In this document: piece after piece, positions 17,774 to 26,827 of the stretch
Numbering within the stretch: position 1 is the first letter of the stretch
How the letters are laid out: each line of letters starts with the position of its first letter
Assembly: GCF_013404075.1 (NCBI RefSeq)
Contig: NZ_JACBJQ010000008.1
Span: 62,001 to 126,000, forward strand
DNA length: 64,000 nucleotides
Direction: 5' to 3'
Origin: Mycolicibacterium vinylchloridicum
Lineage (GTDB): Bacteria > Actinomycetota > Actinomycetes > Mycobacteriales > Mycobacteriaceae
Program-made: the position numbers and the translations under genes
The notes under the pieces: generated by a model
Database searches by the model: none
The model's input: the letters and a program-made list of their open reading frames with translations, nothing else
What the model was told of the DNA's origin: nothing

Positions 17774-18577
17774 ATGGCACGGTCACTGGGTCTCGCCCGC
17801 TTCGATCTCCTGCGGCCGCTGGACATGTTGTCCTCGGTGTGGGCGTCGTCGGCGGTCAGTTCCGGCGCCGCGGTGGCCTATCGGACCCTGTTCGTGACCG
17901 TGCGGCGACTGGTGGTCGGGCGCACCCTGAGCGTCCGGCTCGACAGCGGCGACGTCACGCTGACCGTCACCGAATTCGACTCCCGTCTGGACGTGCGCCG
18001 GCTTGCCGTCGGCCAGCTCAACGATGTGCGGCTGGCCGCCACCGATATCCATTGGGACGAAAGATATTTCGAGAGCGCCTCGGTGGTGCTGCACAATGTG
18101 CACCTGCGGCCGGGGGTGCCGCCGGTGTTGGTGGCCGCACCGGTCGAGGTGAGTATGGACATCTCGACGCACGCACTCGACGACGTGTTCTCCGATGCGC
18201 TGCCCCGGCTGTCGGGCCACGTGGACGACGACGGTGTTGCCCGGCTGCGCTGGGCCCGCCGCCCCGGGCTCGGCAGCATCGAGGTCGACGTACGACTCGA
18301 CGGCTCGACGCTGTGGCTGCACCCGCGGGCGGTGCGAACCCGCAGGCGCCGTTGGTCGTTGCCGGACCGGACACCGTCCTACCCCGTGCGGCTACCGGAA
18401 CTGGCCAGCGGCCTGACCCTGACGAGTCTGTCGTTCAGTCCCGGAGTCCTGCATCTGACCGGGAGCCTGCCCGAGTGGCGTGCCGAAGTACCGCGCGGGC
18501 GCATCGAGGACGTCCTGACCCAGCTCAGCGCCGTTGGACTACCGCTGAATCTGACCGGCACACCTCGCCCGGACTAA
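17774..18577 (+). CDS. LmeA-like DUF2993 protein
   Basis: A 267-residue protein with the DUF2993 pattern of repeated beta-strands: GDVTLTVTEFDSRLDVRR, then AATDIHW, ASVVLHNVHLRPG, APVEVSMDIS and a final LTSLSFSPGVLHLTGS. In mycobacteria the family includes LmeA, a cell-envelope phospholipid-binding protein used in lipomannan maturation. No classical signal peptide is seen, unlike LmeA, so the location is uncertain. An in-frame ATG at 17762 is an alternative start. The stop overlaps that of the convergent hydrolase by four bases. Confidence 0.7.
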   Translation: MARSLGLARFDLLRPLDMLSSVWASSAVSSGAAVAYRTLFVTVRRLVVGRTLSVRLDSGDVTLTVTEFDSRLDVRRLAVGQLNDVRLAATDIHWDERYFESASVVLHNVHLRPGVPPVLVAAPVEVSMDISTHALDDVFSDALPRLSGHVDDDGVARLRWARRPGLGSIEVDVRLDGSTLWLHPRAVRTRRRRWSLPDRTPSYPVRLPELASGLTLTSLSFSPGVLHLTGSLPEWRAEVPRGRIEDVLTQLSAVGLPLNLTGTPRPD

Positions 18578-19341
18578 TCCGGCTGCAGCGGCCCCACCGG
18601 CACGGTGGTGGTCGCGTGGACCAGCAGTTCGGCCAGTTCGGCAGGTCGGGACAGGAACGGTGAGTGGGACGCGTCGATGGTCAGCTGCTCGACACCGAGA
18701 CGTTCGGTGACGGTATCGGCCAGCCAGCGCGGCATGGACTTGTCCTCGGTGCACCGGATGAAGCTGCGCGGGAGATCGGCGGCCCAGAAGTTCGGCACCG
18801 ACACCGGGGTGTCGTTGACCGCGCCGAACTTCTCCGGCCCCAACCGCTCGAAGGCCCAGCGTGCGGTCGGCTCGTCGCAGTCGTGGTAGAAGTAGCGCCA
18901 CGCACCCTGGAAATCGGCGAAGGTCATCGCGCCGGTCTCGTCGAAATGGAGGTAGCCCAACATCTCCCCGACGTCACCGTCGAACTCGCCGTCCTCAGTG
19001 TTGCGCATCGCCATCGCCTCGGGATACGAGCGGCCTTCCCTCGGCAGCGCGGCGGCCAGATAGACGATGTGGCTGACGTCGTCGACGGCGGCATCGGCGG
19101 CCACTGTCGCGTCGAATCCACCACCGGAATGACCGACCAGCACGTCACCGGGCTGGACGAGCTCCAGGATCGCGTCGCGGCGGCGCGGAATGGTCCACTC
19201 CTCCAACGGATCGTCGACGCGCGCGCCATGCCCGGGCAGGTCCACCGCGACGGACTCGTGGCCCAGCCGGTCGAGCTCGGCGATGGTGCGTTGCCAGCAC
19301 CAGCTCGCGTGGAAACCACCGTGGACGAAGACGAACCGCAC
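18574..19341 (-). CDS. Alpha/beta-fold hydrolase
   Basis: A 255-residue enzyme with the oxyanion-hole motif HGGFH near residue 7, nucleophile elbow GHSGGG (Ser72), an acidic residue in RCTEDKSMP and the catalytic His in IDASHSPFLS. Overall it resembles the small HNL/MES-like esterase group, whose members act on small esters or cyanohydrins, so the physiological substrate cannot be assigned. It is twelve bases downstream of a conserved mycobacterial gene and probably cotranscribed with it. Confidence 0.85.
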   Translation of the reverse strand: MRFVFVHGGFHASWCWQRTIAELDRLGHESVAVDLPGHGARVDDPLEEWTIPRRRDAILELVQPGDVLVGHSGGGFDATVAADAAVDDVSHIVYLAAALPREGRSYPEAMAMRNTEDGEFDGDVGEMLGYLHFDETGAMTFADFQGAWRYFYHDCDEPTARWAFERLGPEKFGAVNDTPVSVPNFWAADLPRSFIRCTEDKSMPRWLADTVTERLGVEQLTIDASHSPFLSRPAELAELLVHATTTVPVGPLQPD

Positions 19342-19353
19342 CTGTTGTCTCCC

Positions 19354-19911
19354 TCAGTCCCAGGCGGAGGCGACGGCCTCGGCGACATCGATGATTTTTG
19401 CCTGTTGCGATGCCGGGCTGTCGATCTCGTCGGCGACGTAGGCCGCGACGAAGCGGCGGATCTCGGCGTCGACGCCGGCCACGATGCGCAGGATCTCCCC
19501 GCGCACCGATTTCGACGTCACGTTGACGGCGATGTCGGAGGACCGCGGCTTGGCGACGTCGATGACCAACAGCAGCGGCTCGGCCGCCCGCGCGGTCGCT
19601 CGCAGGGCGATATCGCCGTCGACGGTGAACCGTTGTTTGTCCAGGCGCAGGTCGACGATCAGCTCGATCACCAGCGGAATCCGGACGTTGAACGTGATCG
19701 TGTCGCCCACACTGCGCCGGGCGGTCGGCTGCTGAATCTTCACCTTGGCGGTGACCTTGGCGAGGCCGGCCGGCCCCTGGGCCATCGGGCCCATCTCGAA
19801 CTCGCCGCCGGCGATCTCGGCGAAGGCTGCCGCAACACGTTCCTCGGTCACCGCGACTTCGAAGAATCGGCGACCGAATTCTTCATAGGTGACGAAGCTG
19901 TGCGTGTGCAT
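19354..19911 (-). CDS. Conserved actinobacterial protein of unknown function
   Basis: A 185-residue soluble protein with a regular alternation of beta-strands in the middle (KVTAKVKIQQPTARR, DTITFNVRIPLVIEL, FTVDGDIALRATARA) and a helical C-terminus. No catalytic motif or signal peptide. It resembles polyketide-cyclase or lipid-binding barrels only in general composition, and I cannot name a family. The 64 bases upstream, to the MarR gene, contain no clear promoter. Confidence 0.7.
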   Translation of the reverse strand: MHTHSFVTYEEFGRRFFEVAVTEERVAAAFAEIAGGEFEMGPMAQGPAGLAKVTAKVKIQQPTARRSVGDTITFNVRIPLVIELIVDLRLDKQRFTVDGDIALRATARAAEPLLLVIDVAKPRSSDIAVNVTSKSVRGEILRIVAGVDAEIRRFVAAYVADEIDSPASQQAKIIDVAEAVASAWD

Positions 19912-19975
19912 AGAGGTCTACGTTCTCACGCCGGAGGTCGACGGCGGGGCGCGGACTGGTAACGAATAGGTCGTG

Positions 19976-20461
19976 TCAGGCAGGTGGCCAGACCAAGTGC
20001 AGGGCCACTTCGTCGGCCGGTTCCCCCGCAGCGACAGCGAAGGCGTTGAGCGCGGTGACGACTGACGCCCGTTCCTTGGCGGTCATCGCCCGCAGCACCC
20101 GGGTGATCGCCCGGCGACGATGACGATTCATCTTGCGAACCAGCTGCCTTCCCTCCGTGGTCAGCGACAGCGAGATGTTGCGCCGGTCGGCAGCGGAATC
20201 CTGCCGGTGCAGGAATCCCGCCCTGATCAGCCGATCACAGATGCGGCTGGCGTTGGACGGACTGATATCCAGCGCCGCGGCGACCGAAGCGAGATTCAAC
20301 GGGCCGTGCGTGTCGATCATCACCAGCACCCGCAGCTGCGGCACCGTGACGACCTCGGAGATCTCGGCTATCGAGGCGGCGGCTATGCCCACCAGTGCGC
20401 GGGAGGCCCGCAGCACGGCGTCGATGTCTGTTGCGGATGGCCCGTCGATTGACTGCTGCAA
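19976..20461 (-). CDS. MarR-family transcriptional regulator (first of two related copies)
   Basis: A 161-residue winged-helix regulator: VPQLRVLVMID, helix-turn-helix NLASVAAALDISPSNASRICDRL, and the wing with conserved DRRNISLSLT. The start is TTG at 20461, six bases after GGAGG. The nearby ATG is out of frame. The gene lies 36 bases after the DUF421 remnant on the same strand, so it may be the tail of the ThDP-enzyme operon. It is clearly related to the MarR gene at 31125-31616. Confidence 0.88.
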   Translation of the reverse strand: MQQSIDGPSATDIDAVLRASRALVGIAAASIAEISEVVTVPQLRVLVMIDTHGPLNLASVAAALDISPSNASRICDRLIRAGFLHRQDSAADRRNISLSLTTEGRQLVRKMNRHRRRAITRVLRAMTAKERASVVTALNAFAVAAGEPADEVALHLVWPPA

Positions 20462-20497
20462 GCCATGCCTCCTTCGGTTCCATTGCGCCGGCCGCGA

Positions 20498-20790
20498 TCA
20501 ATCCTTCGTGCCGACTCCCTTCAGCACCGACACCGCGCCCTTCTCCTCGAACAATGCCAGATGAACGTCCGCCGGACTGTCGTGGCCGTGTTGTCGCAGG
20601 TTCCGCTCGTCGACCTTGCCGTCGCGGATCAGCACCCGTGCTGGTGGGTCCACCATGCGCCGCAACGCGGGGACGAACCGCAGCCGAACCACCAGTGCGT
20701 GCGCCACGATTAGAGTCAACAGCGCCACCGCGGTCACCCAGTCGAACGCCGTGAACTCCGCAATGGCCCGCCGCCCAGGAGTGCCCCGTT
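20498..20790 (-). pseudogene. Remnant of a DUF421 (YetF-type) membrane protein gene
   Basis: The frame reads GRRAIAEFTAFDW, then one hydrophobic segment (TLIVAHALVV), then RRMVDPPARVLIRDGKVDE and FEEKGAVSVL. Those are the N-terminal, middle and C-terminal signatures of DUF421 proteins. Intact members have two to three N-terminal helices and about 160 residues or more. Here the first helices are absent, and two in-frame gaps seem to join FDWVTAVAL to the last helix and ERNLR to RQHGHDS. A GTG at 20737 could still start a 79-residue product. It is squeezed between the DUF4396 stop and the MarR start. Confidence 0.6.
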
Positions 20791-21482
20791 CACATCGCCT
20801 CCTTGATCCCCCGCCGGATCAGCCACACGTTGGCCGGCCAGGCGGTCGCGAAGCCGACGATCATGCCGATCTGCATCAGGAACCAGTAGACCGGACTGTT
20901 GGGGTGAAGCGGATGCGCTCCGAAGAAGACAAATGCCATCATCGCCATCCAACCGAACAGTCCGACTTCGAATGCGCTGAGCGACAGCACATCCGCCTTG
21001 GCCGCCTGAATCAGTCCCTTACGAAATCCCAAGCCGCGCATCGGAGCGATCGCGAAGTACTGGAAGAGGATTCCCAACGCCAGTGCGGCGGTGTAATCAC
21101 CGACGTATTCGGGGAGCAATGCCCGCCCGAATAATTCGAGGGCCAGTGCGAACACCGCGAATTCGGCGATGATGTCCCCGAGAGTGCACCCTGCACCGCA
21201 GTGGCTCACGCCGATCGCAGTGGTGGCCCAATCCGGTTTGTCGGGCGGGCTGTCACGGCCGCGCTCCGCTAGCCACTTGCGGCTCTGCGGCCTGCCATAA
21301 CGCCAGTACACGCACACTGCGACCGGGCCGAAGTAGAGGCCGGTCACCGGCCACACCGCCTCCATCACGCGCATCCGTTGCCGATAGCCGCGTACGTATA
21401 TGTCGACGAGAATGATGAGCGTGCTGACGCCGGCCAGTGCGAGCGCACACCACGAGAGCACCACCAACCAGGCAGGCGCCAC
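20790..21482 (-). CDS. DUF4396 integral membrane protein
   Basis: A 230-residue polytopic membrane protein with about six helices. The signature HCGAGCTLGDIIAE (about residues 93-106) is characteristic of DUF4396, with conserved His and Cys that could bind a metal or haem. Function is unknown. The GTG start at 21482 follows a strong AGGAGG site. It is the third gene behind the SigF-like promoter at 23773-23797. Confidence 0.8.
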   Translation of the reverse strand: MAPAWLVVLSWCALALAGVSTLIILVDIYVRGYRQRMRVMEAVWPVTGLYFGPVAVCVYWRYGRPQSRKWLAERGRDSPPDKPDWATTAIGVSHCGAGCTLGDIIAEFAVFALALELFGRALLPEYVGDYTAALALGILFQYFAIAPMRGLGFRKGLIQAAKADVLSLSAFEVGLFGWMAMMAFVFFGAHPLHPNSPVYWFLMQIGMIVGFATAWPANVWLIRRGIKEAM

Positions 21483-21496
21483 AGAAACCTCCTATT

Positions 21497-21931
21497 TCAC
21501 GGCGCCAGCACGCGACACAGCCGTTCGGCCAGCGCGTTGCGCCAACGCAGGACCGTGCTGCGCGTCGGTTCGGCCGGCGGGTGATGCCGCCGGACCGCCG
21601 CCAGATCGGCGACGGCGAATCCAGCCGCCGTGACGACGTTTGCCGCCGCCGCACGGCGTCGGCTGTCGTTGCGACTGCGCACCGAAACTACGCCCATCGT
21701 CGCGCCATGAATCAGGTCGACGACGGCTTCGATCGTCAACACGCAGCGAGTGGGTCGCGCCGCGCACACTGCCGATTGAGCCAGTAGCCGAATGCCGAGA
21801 ATCCGCATGGCGGTGCGCGTTCCGTTGCTCAGATCCCTGTCCCCTATGTGTCCGGCGACATCGTCGGGGGCCAGCAGCACCGCTGCGCCGAACCCGGCCC
21901 TAGTGAGCGCCAACCAGTTCACGCCGCTCAT
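21497..21931 (-). CDS. Small membrane-associated protein of unknown function
   Basis: A 144-residue protein with two or three weak hydrophobic segments (ARAGFGAAVLLAP, RILGIRLLAQSAVCA, AANVVTAAGFAVADLAAV) and an Arg-rich C-terminus. The ATG at 21931 overlaps the stop of the ThDP enzyme (ATGA), so it is translationally coupled. Similar small proteins accompany oxidoreductases in other actinobacteria. No function is assigned. Confidence 0.65.
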   Translation of the reverse strand: MSGVNWLALTRAGFGAAVLLAPDDVAGHIGDRDLSNGTRTAMRILGIRLLAQSAVCAARPTRCVLTIEAVVDLIHGATMGVVSVRSRNDSRRRAAAANVVTAAGFAVADLAAVRRHHPPAEPTRSTVLRWRNALAERLCRVLAP

Positions 21932-23721
21932 CCCTCGCGGTGCGGCACGAACTCTTGTGCCTTGGTCTTGGCCCCTTGCATCATGATGTGCCAGCGAGCG
22001 GGATCGCCCTTGGCCAGCGCGGTGAGGAGTTCTTTGCCCTGTTCATAGGTCGCGTGCGGCGGAATGGGCGGCATCTCGGGATCGCAACGCACGTCGAGCA
22101 CGGTCGGCTTGTCGGCTGCCAGTGCGCGGTCCCAGGCTCGGCCGATGTCGTCCGGTTCGTCGACGGTGATCGCCTCCAGTCCCATACAACGGGCGATGTC
22201 GGCGTAAGAGACATCCGGAAGCGCTTGAGATTCCTCGAACTTCGGGAATCCGCCCATCGCTCGCAGTTCCCAGGTGACTTGGTTGAGATCGTTGTTGTGG
22301 AACACGCAGACGACCAGCCGGGGATCCGCCCATTGTCGGTGGTAGCGGGCAATCGTGAGCAATTCGGCCATGCCGTTCATCTGCATCGCGCCGTCGCCGA
22401 CGAGTGCGATTGCCGGGCGGTCGGGGTGGGCGAATTTGGCGCCGATCGCATAGGGCACGCCAGGTCCCATCGTTGCCAACGTTCCCGACAGTGAGCCGCG
22501 CATCCGGTCACGGACCTTCAGGCAGCGCGCATACCAGTTCGTCGACGAGCCGGAATCGGCCGACAGCATCGCATCACCGGGCAACCGGGACGACAGCTCC
22601 CACACCACCCTCATCGGGTTGACCGGCTTGGCCGACAACATTGCCTGCTTTTCCATCGTTTCCCACCAGCGGGCGACGTTGTCGGCGATGTCGTCACGCC
22701 ACTTCGTCGGATTCTTCGGTTGCAGCAGCGGGATGATGGCCCGCAGTGTGGCACCCGCATCCGCGACGATGTTGATCTCGGTTGGATAGCGCATACCTAT
22801 CGACGTCCCGTCGACGTCGACTTGAATCGCTCGGGCCTGGCCGAACTTCGGCAGGAATTGCGTGTACGGAAAATTCGAGCCGACGATGAGCAGGGTGTCG
22901 CAGTCGCGCATCATCTCATAGCTGGGCCTGGTGCCGAGCAGACCGATCGAGCCCGTGACGTATGGCAGGTCGTCGGGCAAAACGTCCTTGCCCAACAAGG
23001 CTTTCGCCACACCGGCGCCGGTGAGTTCGGCTACCTTCCTCACCTCGTCGGCCGCTGTCCGGGCACCCTGGCCGATCAGGATCGCAACCTTCTCGCCCGC
23101 GTTGAGGATCTCCGCAGCGTGTCGGACTGCCTGCAGCGGCGGCTCCAAGACCGGGTAGTCGAAGCTCGGGTCACTGGACGGCACCTGTTTGAAGGCATGC
23201 TGTGGCGGGGTGAACTCCTCCTCTTGCAGATCCGACGGGATGATCAGCGCCGTCGGCGCGCGCCGGGTGAGGGCCGTCCGGATGGCCCGGTCCAGCGCAT
23301 TGGGCAGTTGTTCGGCAACGTTGACCTCGACCAGATAGTCACTGGCCACATCCTTGTACAAGGACTGGAGGTCCACCTCCTGCTGATAGGAGCCGCCCAT
23401 GGCGCTGCGCGCGGTCTGCCCGACGATCGCGACGACCGGCACGTGGTCGAGCTTGGCGTCGTACAGCCCGTTGAGCAGATGCACTGCACCAGGCCCGGAG
23501 GTCGCCATGCACACCGCGAGTTCGCCACTGAACTTCGCATATCCAACTGCTTCAAACGCGGCCATCTCCTCGTGGCGCGCCTGGATGAACTGGGGCTTGT
23601 TGTCGGCAGCCCCGAAGGCGCCGACAATACCGTTGATCCCGTCGCCGGGATATGCGAACACATGCCGAACTCCCCAGTCCCGCAAGCGGGCAAGTAGGTA
23701 GTCCGCAACCGTCTTTGCCAT
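21928..23721 (-). CDS. Thiamine-diphosphate-dependent enzyme, pyruvate oxidase/dehydrogenase-like
   Basis: A 597-residue ThDP enzyme of the PoxB/acetolactate-synthase superfamily. The cofactor-activating Glu is in RHEEMAAFEA (about residue 51), and the C-terminal ThDP/Mg motif is intact (VGDGAMQMN followed 27 residues on by HNND). The N-terminal YPGDGINGI and central FAD-like domain fit pyruvate oxidase or dehydrogenase rather than biosynthetic acetolactate synthase. An AGGAGG ribosome site and a SigF-like promoter precede it. Oxidising pyruvate to acetate under stress is the likely role. Confidence 0.85.
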   Translation of the reverse strand: MAKTVADYLLARLRDWGVRHVFAYPGDGINGIVGAFGAADNKPQFIQARHEEMAAFEAVGYAKFSGELAVCMATSGPGAVHLLNGLYDAKLDHVPVVAIVGQTARSAMGGSYQQEVDLQSLYKDVASDYLVEVNVAEQLPNALDRAIRTALTRRAPTALIIPSDLQEEEFTPPQHAFKQVPSSDPSFDYPVLEPPLQAVRHAAEILNAGEKVAILIGQGARTAADEVRKVAELTGAGVAKALLGKDVLPDDLPYVTGSIGLLGTRPSYEMMRDCDTLLIVGSNFPYTQFLPKFGQARAIQVDVDGTSIGMRYPTEINIVADAGATLRAIIPLLQPKNPTKWRDDIADNVARWWETMEKQAMLSAKPVNPMRVVWELSSRLPGDAMLSADSGSSTNWYARCLKVRDRMRGSLSGTLATMGPGVPYAIGAKFAHPDRPAIALVGDGAMQMNGMAELLTIARYHRQWADPRLVVCVFHNNDLNQVTWELRAMGGFPKFEESQALPDVSYADIARCMGLEAITVDEPDDIGRAWDRALAADKPTVLDVRCDPEMPPIPPHATYEQGKELLTALAKGDPARWHIMMQGAKTKAQEFVPHREG

Positions 23722-23772
23722 GTTTCCTCCTCGGTATCCGGGGCACCCGGTATCTGCGCCTCTGCACGGCGC

Positions 23773-23797
23773 TTACCCGGAGCGGCTGAACACAAAC
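23773..23797 (-). promoter_or_regulatory. SigF-type promoter of the ThDP-enzyme operon (GTTT-N15-GGGTAA)
   Basis: On the minus strand GTTT and GGGTAA are separated by 15 bases, the same geometry as the promoter at 17695-17719. It sits about 50 bases before the ATG of the ThDP enzyme, leaving a leader that carries AGGAGG. Confidence 0.6.
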
Positions 23798-23818
23798 AGG
23801 TTTGACAGGAGTTTCCCA

Positions 23819-26800
23819 GTGACAATGCTTGCCTGGAATCAACTAACTGACGACCGCCGGAGAGCATTGCGGGAGGAGCTCGAACGCCGTGTCGACGGGG
23901 AGGTCCGATTTGATGGCGGCAGCCGGGGCGCCTACTCCACCGACGCCTCCAATTTCCGCCAGATTCCGATCGGTGTGGTTGTGCCACATACTCCGGAAGC
24001 GGCAGCCGAAGCCGTCGCGGTGTGCCGGCACCACGACTGTTCGGTGTTCTCCCGCGGAGGGGGCACTAGCCTGGCCGGTCAGTGCACCAATACCGGTGTG
24101 GTGATCGACTGGAGCAAGTTCTGCAATCGGGTCGTGTCGGTAGACGAGTCGGCCGGGACGGCGGTGGTCGAACCTGGCATCACGCTCGACGACCTCAACG
24201 ATGCTCTGAACGACACCGGATGGATGGTCGGACCTCGGCCGTCGACCCACGTGAGTTGCACGATCGGCGGCATGATCGGCAATAACTCGTGCGGGGCGAC
24301 GGCACAGGCCTACGGCAAGATGGTGGACTCTGTAAGGCGACTGGAAGTGCTGACCTACAACGGATTACGGATGTGGGTCGGTCCGACCTCCGAGGATCAG
24401 CTCGCCGAGATCGTTGCCGGCAACGACGAGCGTGCCGACCTCTACCGACGATTGTGTGCCCTGCGTGACGAATACGCCGACGAAATCCGTCGGCGCTACC
24501 CGGAGATTCCGCGCCGCGTCTCCGGTTACAACCTGGACAGCCTGCTGCCCGAAATGGGTTTCAATGTCGCGCAGCTGTTGGTGGGCAGTGAGAGCACGCT
24601 CGTCACGGTACTGCGCGCCGAGATAGGGCTTGTGCGCCAGCCGAAAGCGCACGTGCTGGCCGTCCTCGGCTTCTCCGACATCCAGACCGCGGGTACGGCG
24701 GTCACCAGGATCTTGCGGCACGAGCCGGCCGCCTTGGAAGGCTTCGACAGTCGACTGGTCTCACTCGAGCACGTCAAGCATCTCGCCGAGGGTGCACTCG
24801 ACGAATTGCCTGACGGTGATGCCTGGTTGATCGTCCAGTTCAACGGCGACGATACCGAGCACGCCGACAAGCGCGCCCGGGCAATGCTTGACGACCTGAA
24901 TGGCGATCACCAGGACGCGGTCGTGATCGACGACACCGATCAACAAGAACGGATGTGGAAGGCCAGGGAGGCCGGACTTGGCGCGACAGCGCACCAGCCC
25001 AACGGCAAGGACACCCATGCCGGATGGGAGGATGCCGCCGTTCCGCCAGAAGGATTGGGCGACTATCTTGCCGATTTCCAGCAGCTGCTGAAGCACTACG
25101 ACTACGGAAGTGCCTCCCTGTACGGCCATTTCGGTCAAGGTTGCATACACACCAGGATCCCCTTCGATCTGACCACTGCCGAGGGCATCGCCAAATACCG
25201 CAACTTCGTCGAGGATGCCGCACACCTGGTCACCGGTTACGGCGGCTCGCTGTCCGGCGAACACGGAGACGGCCAGCAGCGCGGCGAACTGTTGCCGATC
25301 ATGTTCGGCGAGCACATCATCAGGGCGTTCAGTGAATTGAAGGACATCTTCGACCCACAGAACAACATGAACCCCGGCAAGGTCGTGCATCCCCGGCGCC
25401 TGGATACCGATCTGCGCTGGGGCTCGGACTACCGCCCGATCGAGCCGGACACCCTGTTCTCCTATCCCGGCGATGATCACCGCTTTTCCCGGGCCGCCAA
25501 CCGCTGTGTGGGGGTCGGCAAGTGCCGCGGTCACGAATCCGGCGTGATGTGCCCGAGCTACCGGGCCACCGGCGAGGAGGAGCACTCGACGCGGGGCCGG
25601 GCCCGGCTGCTGTTCGAGATGCTGCAGGGCGACGTCATCACCGACGGCTGGCGGTCGACGGAGGTTCGCGATGCGCTCGATCTGTGCCTGGCCTGCAAAG
25701 GGTGCCGCAGCGACTGCCCGGTCAACGTCGACATGGCCACCTACAAGGCCGAATTCATGCATCACCACTACAAGCGCAGGCTGCGCCCGCTGGCCCACTA
25801 TTCGATGGGCTGGCTGCCGTTGCTGGCCCGCATCGCGGCCGTCGCGCCCCGCCCGATCAACGCCCTGGCTCACACGCCCGGCCTCACCACAGTCTTGCGC
25901 GCGGCGGGCGGCATCGACCACCATCGCGACGTCCCCCGCTTCGCCGCCCAACGGTTCACCGACTGGTTCGGCCGTCGTCCGATACACCCGGGTAGTCGGG
26001 GCAGGGTGATCCTCTGGCCGGACACCTTCACCAACAGTTTCGATCCGCACATCGGCAAGGCTGCAGTCGCGGTTCTGGAAGACGCCGGGTTCGAGGTGCA
26101 TGTTCCACGCCAAACCGTCTGCTGCGGACTGACCTGGATCTCCACTGGTCAACTCGAGGTCGCCCAGCACATCCTGCGCCGAACGCTGACGATCCTGCAG
26201 CCTGCGCTCCGGCAAGCAACCCCGGTGGTCGTGCTCGAACCCAGCTGCGCGGCTGTTTTCCGCTCCGACCTGCCGGAACTTCTCCACGATGACGAGGACG
26301 CTCACCGGCTGGCTCAACAGACGCGCACCATCGGAGAGTTGCTCGCCGAACGCGCACCGGACTGGCGCCCACGACAGCGGGACGGCAAGGCGATCATGCA
26401 ACCGCATTGCCATCAACATGCGATTCTCGGACTCGACAAAGATCACGAGTTCCTGGACCGGGCGGGCCTTTCCACCGAGGTCCTCGATGCCGGGTGTTGC
26501 GGTCTGGCCGGCAATTTCGGGTTCGAACGTGGCCACTACGACGTCTCGGTGACGTGCGCCGAGGACAAGCTGATGCCGGCGGTCCGCTCTGCGGACGCCG
26601 CGACGACGGTCATCGCCGACGGCTTCAGCTGCCGCACCCAGATCACCCATCTGGCACCCGACCGCTCCCCGCGCCACACTGCCGAAGTGCTGGCCGACAA
26701 CCTCGGCTGGCGTGCGCAGGACGACAGCGGCCACCGCGTCGGTCCTCGGTTGGCCGGCGTCGGTGCTGCGATGGTTCTCGGCGCCACACTGGCGATGCTG

Positions 26801-26827
26801 CGTCACCGCGGCAAGGCGACCCCGTGA
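23819..26827 (+). CDS. Fused FAD-binding / iron-sulfur dehydrogenase (GlcD-GlcF or D-lactate dehydrogenase type)
   Basis: A 1002-residue fusion. The N-terminal half is a PCMH-type FAD domain (FSRGGGTSLAGQC, MIGNNSCGA) with the substrate domain ending at SGEHGDGQQRGELLP. The C-terminal half is a GlcF-like subunit with two 4Fe-4S clusters (CRGHESGVMCPSY region and CLACKGCRSDCPV) and two CCG domains (VCCGLTW, GCCGLAGNFGFE). It oxidises a 2-hydroxy acid such as D-lactate or glycolate and passes electrons to the respiratory chain. The GTG at 23819 is seven bases after AGGAG. The ATG at 23825 is in frame but too far from it. Confidence 0.88.
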   Translation: MTMLAWNQLTDDRRRALREELERRVDGEVRFDGGSRGAYSTDASNFRQIPIGVVVPHTPEAAAEAVAVCRHHDCSVFSRGGGTSLAGQCTNTGVVIDWSKFCNRVVSVDESAGTAVVEPGITLDDLNDALNDTGWMVGPRPSTHVSCTIGGMIGNNSCGATAQAYGKMVDSVRRLEVLTYNGLRMWVGPTSEDQLAEIVAGNDERADLYRRLCALRDEYADEIRRRYPEIPRRVSGYNLDSLLPEMGFNVAQLLVGSESTLVTVLRAEIGLVRQPKAHVLAVLGFSDIQTAGTAVTRILRHEPAALEGFDSRLVSLEHVKHLAEGALDELPDGDAWLIVQFNGDDTEHADKRARAMLDDLNGDHQDAVVIDDTDQQERMWKAREAGLGATAHQPNGKDTHAGWEDAAVPPEGLGDYLADFQQLLKHYDYGSASLYGHFGQGCIHTRIPFDLTTAEGIAKYRNFVEDAAHLVTGYGGSLSGEHGDGQQRGELLPIMFGEHIIRAFSELKDIFDPQNNMNPGKVVHPRRLDTDLRWGSDYRPIEPDTLFSYPGDDHRFSRAANRCVGVGKCRGHESGVMCPSYRATGEEEHSTRGRARLLFEMLQGDVITDGWRSTEVRDALDLCLACKGCRSDCPVNVDMATYKAEFMHHHYKRRLRPLAHYSMGWLPLLARIAAVAPRPINALAHTPGLTTVLRAAGGIDHHRDVPRFAAQRFTDWFGRRPIHPGSRGRVILWPDTFTNSFDPHIGKAAVAVLEDAGFEVHVPRQTVCCGLTWISTGQLEVAQHILRRTLTILQPALRQATPVVVLEPSCAAVFRSDLPELLHDDEDAHRLAQQTRTIGELLAERAPDWRPRQRDGKAIMQPHCHQHAILGLDKDHEFLDRAGLSTEVLDAGCCGLAGNFGFERGHYDVSVTCAEDKLMPAVRSADAATTVIADGFSCRTQITHLAPDRSPRHTAEVLADNLGWRAQDDSGHRVGPRLAGVGAAMVLGATLAMLRHRGKATP

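Noticed and set aside
24761..26806. 681-codon minus-strand open frame
   Set aside because: Shadow of the GlcD-GlcF-like fusion on the plus strand.
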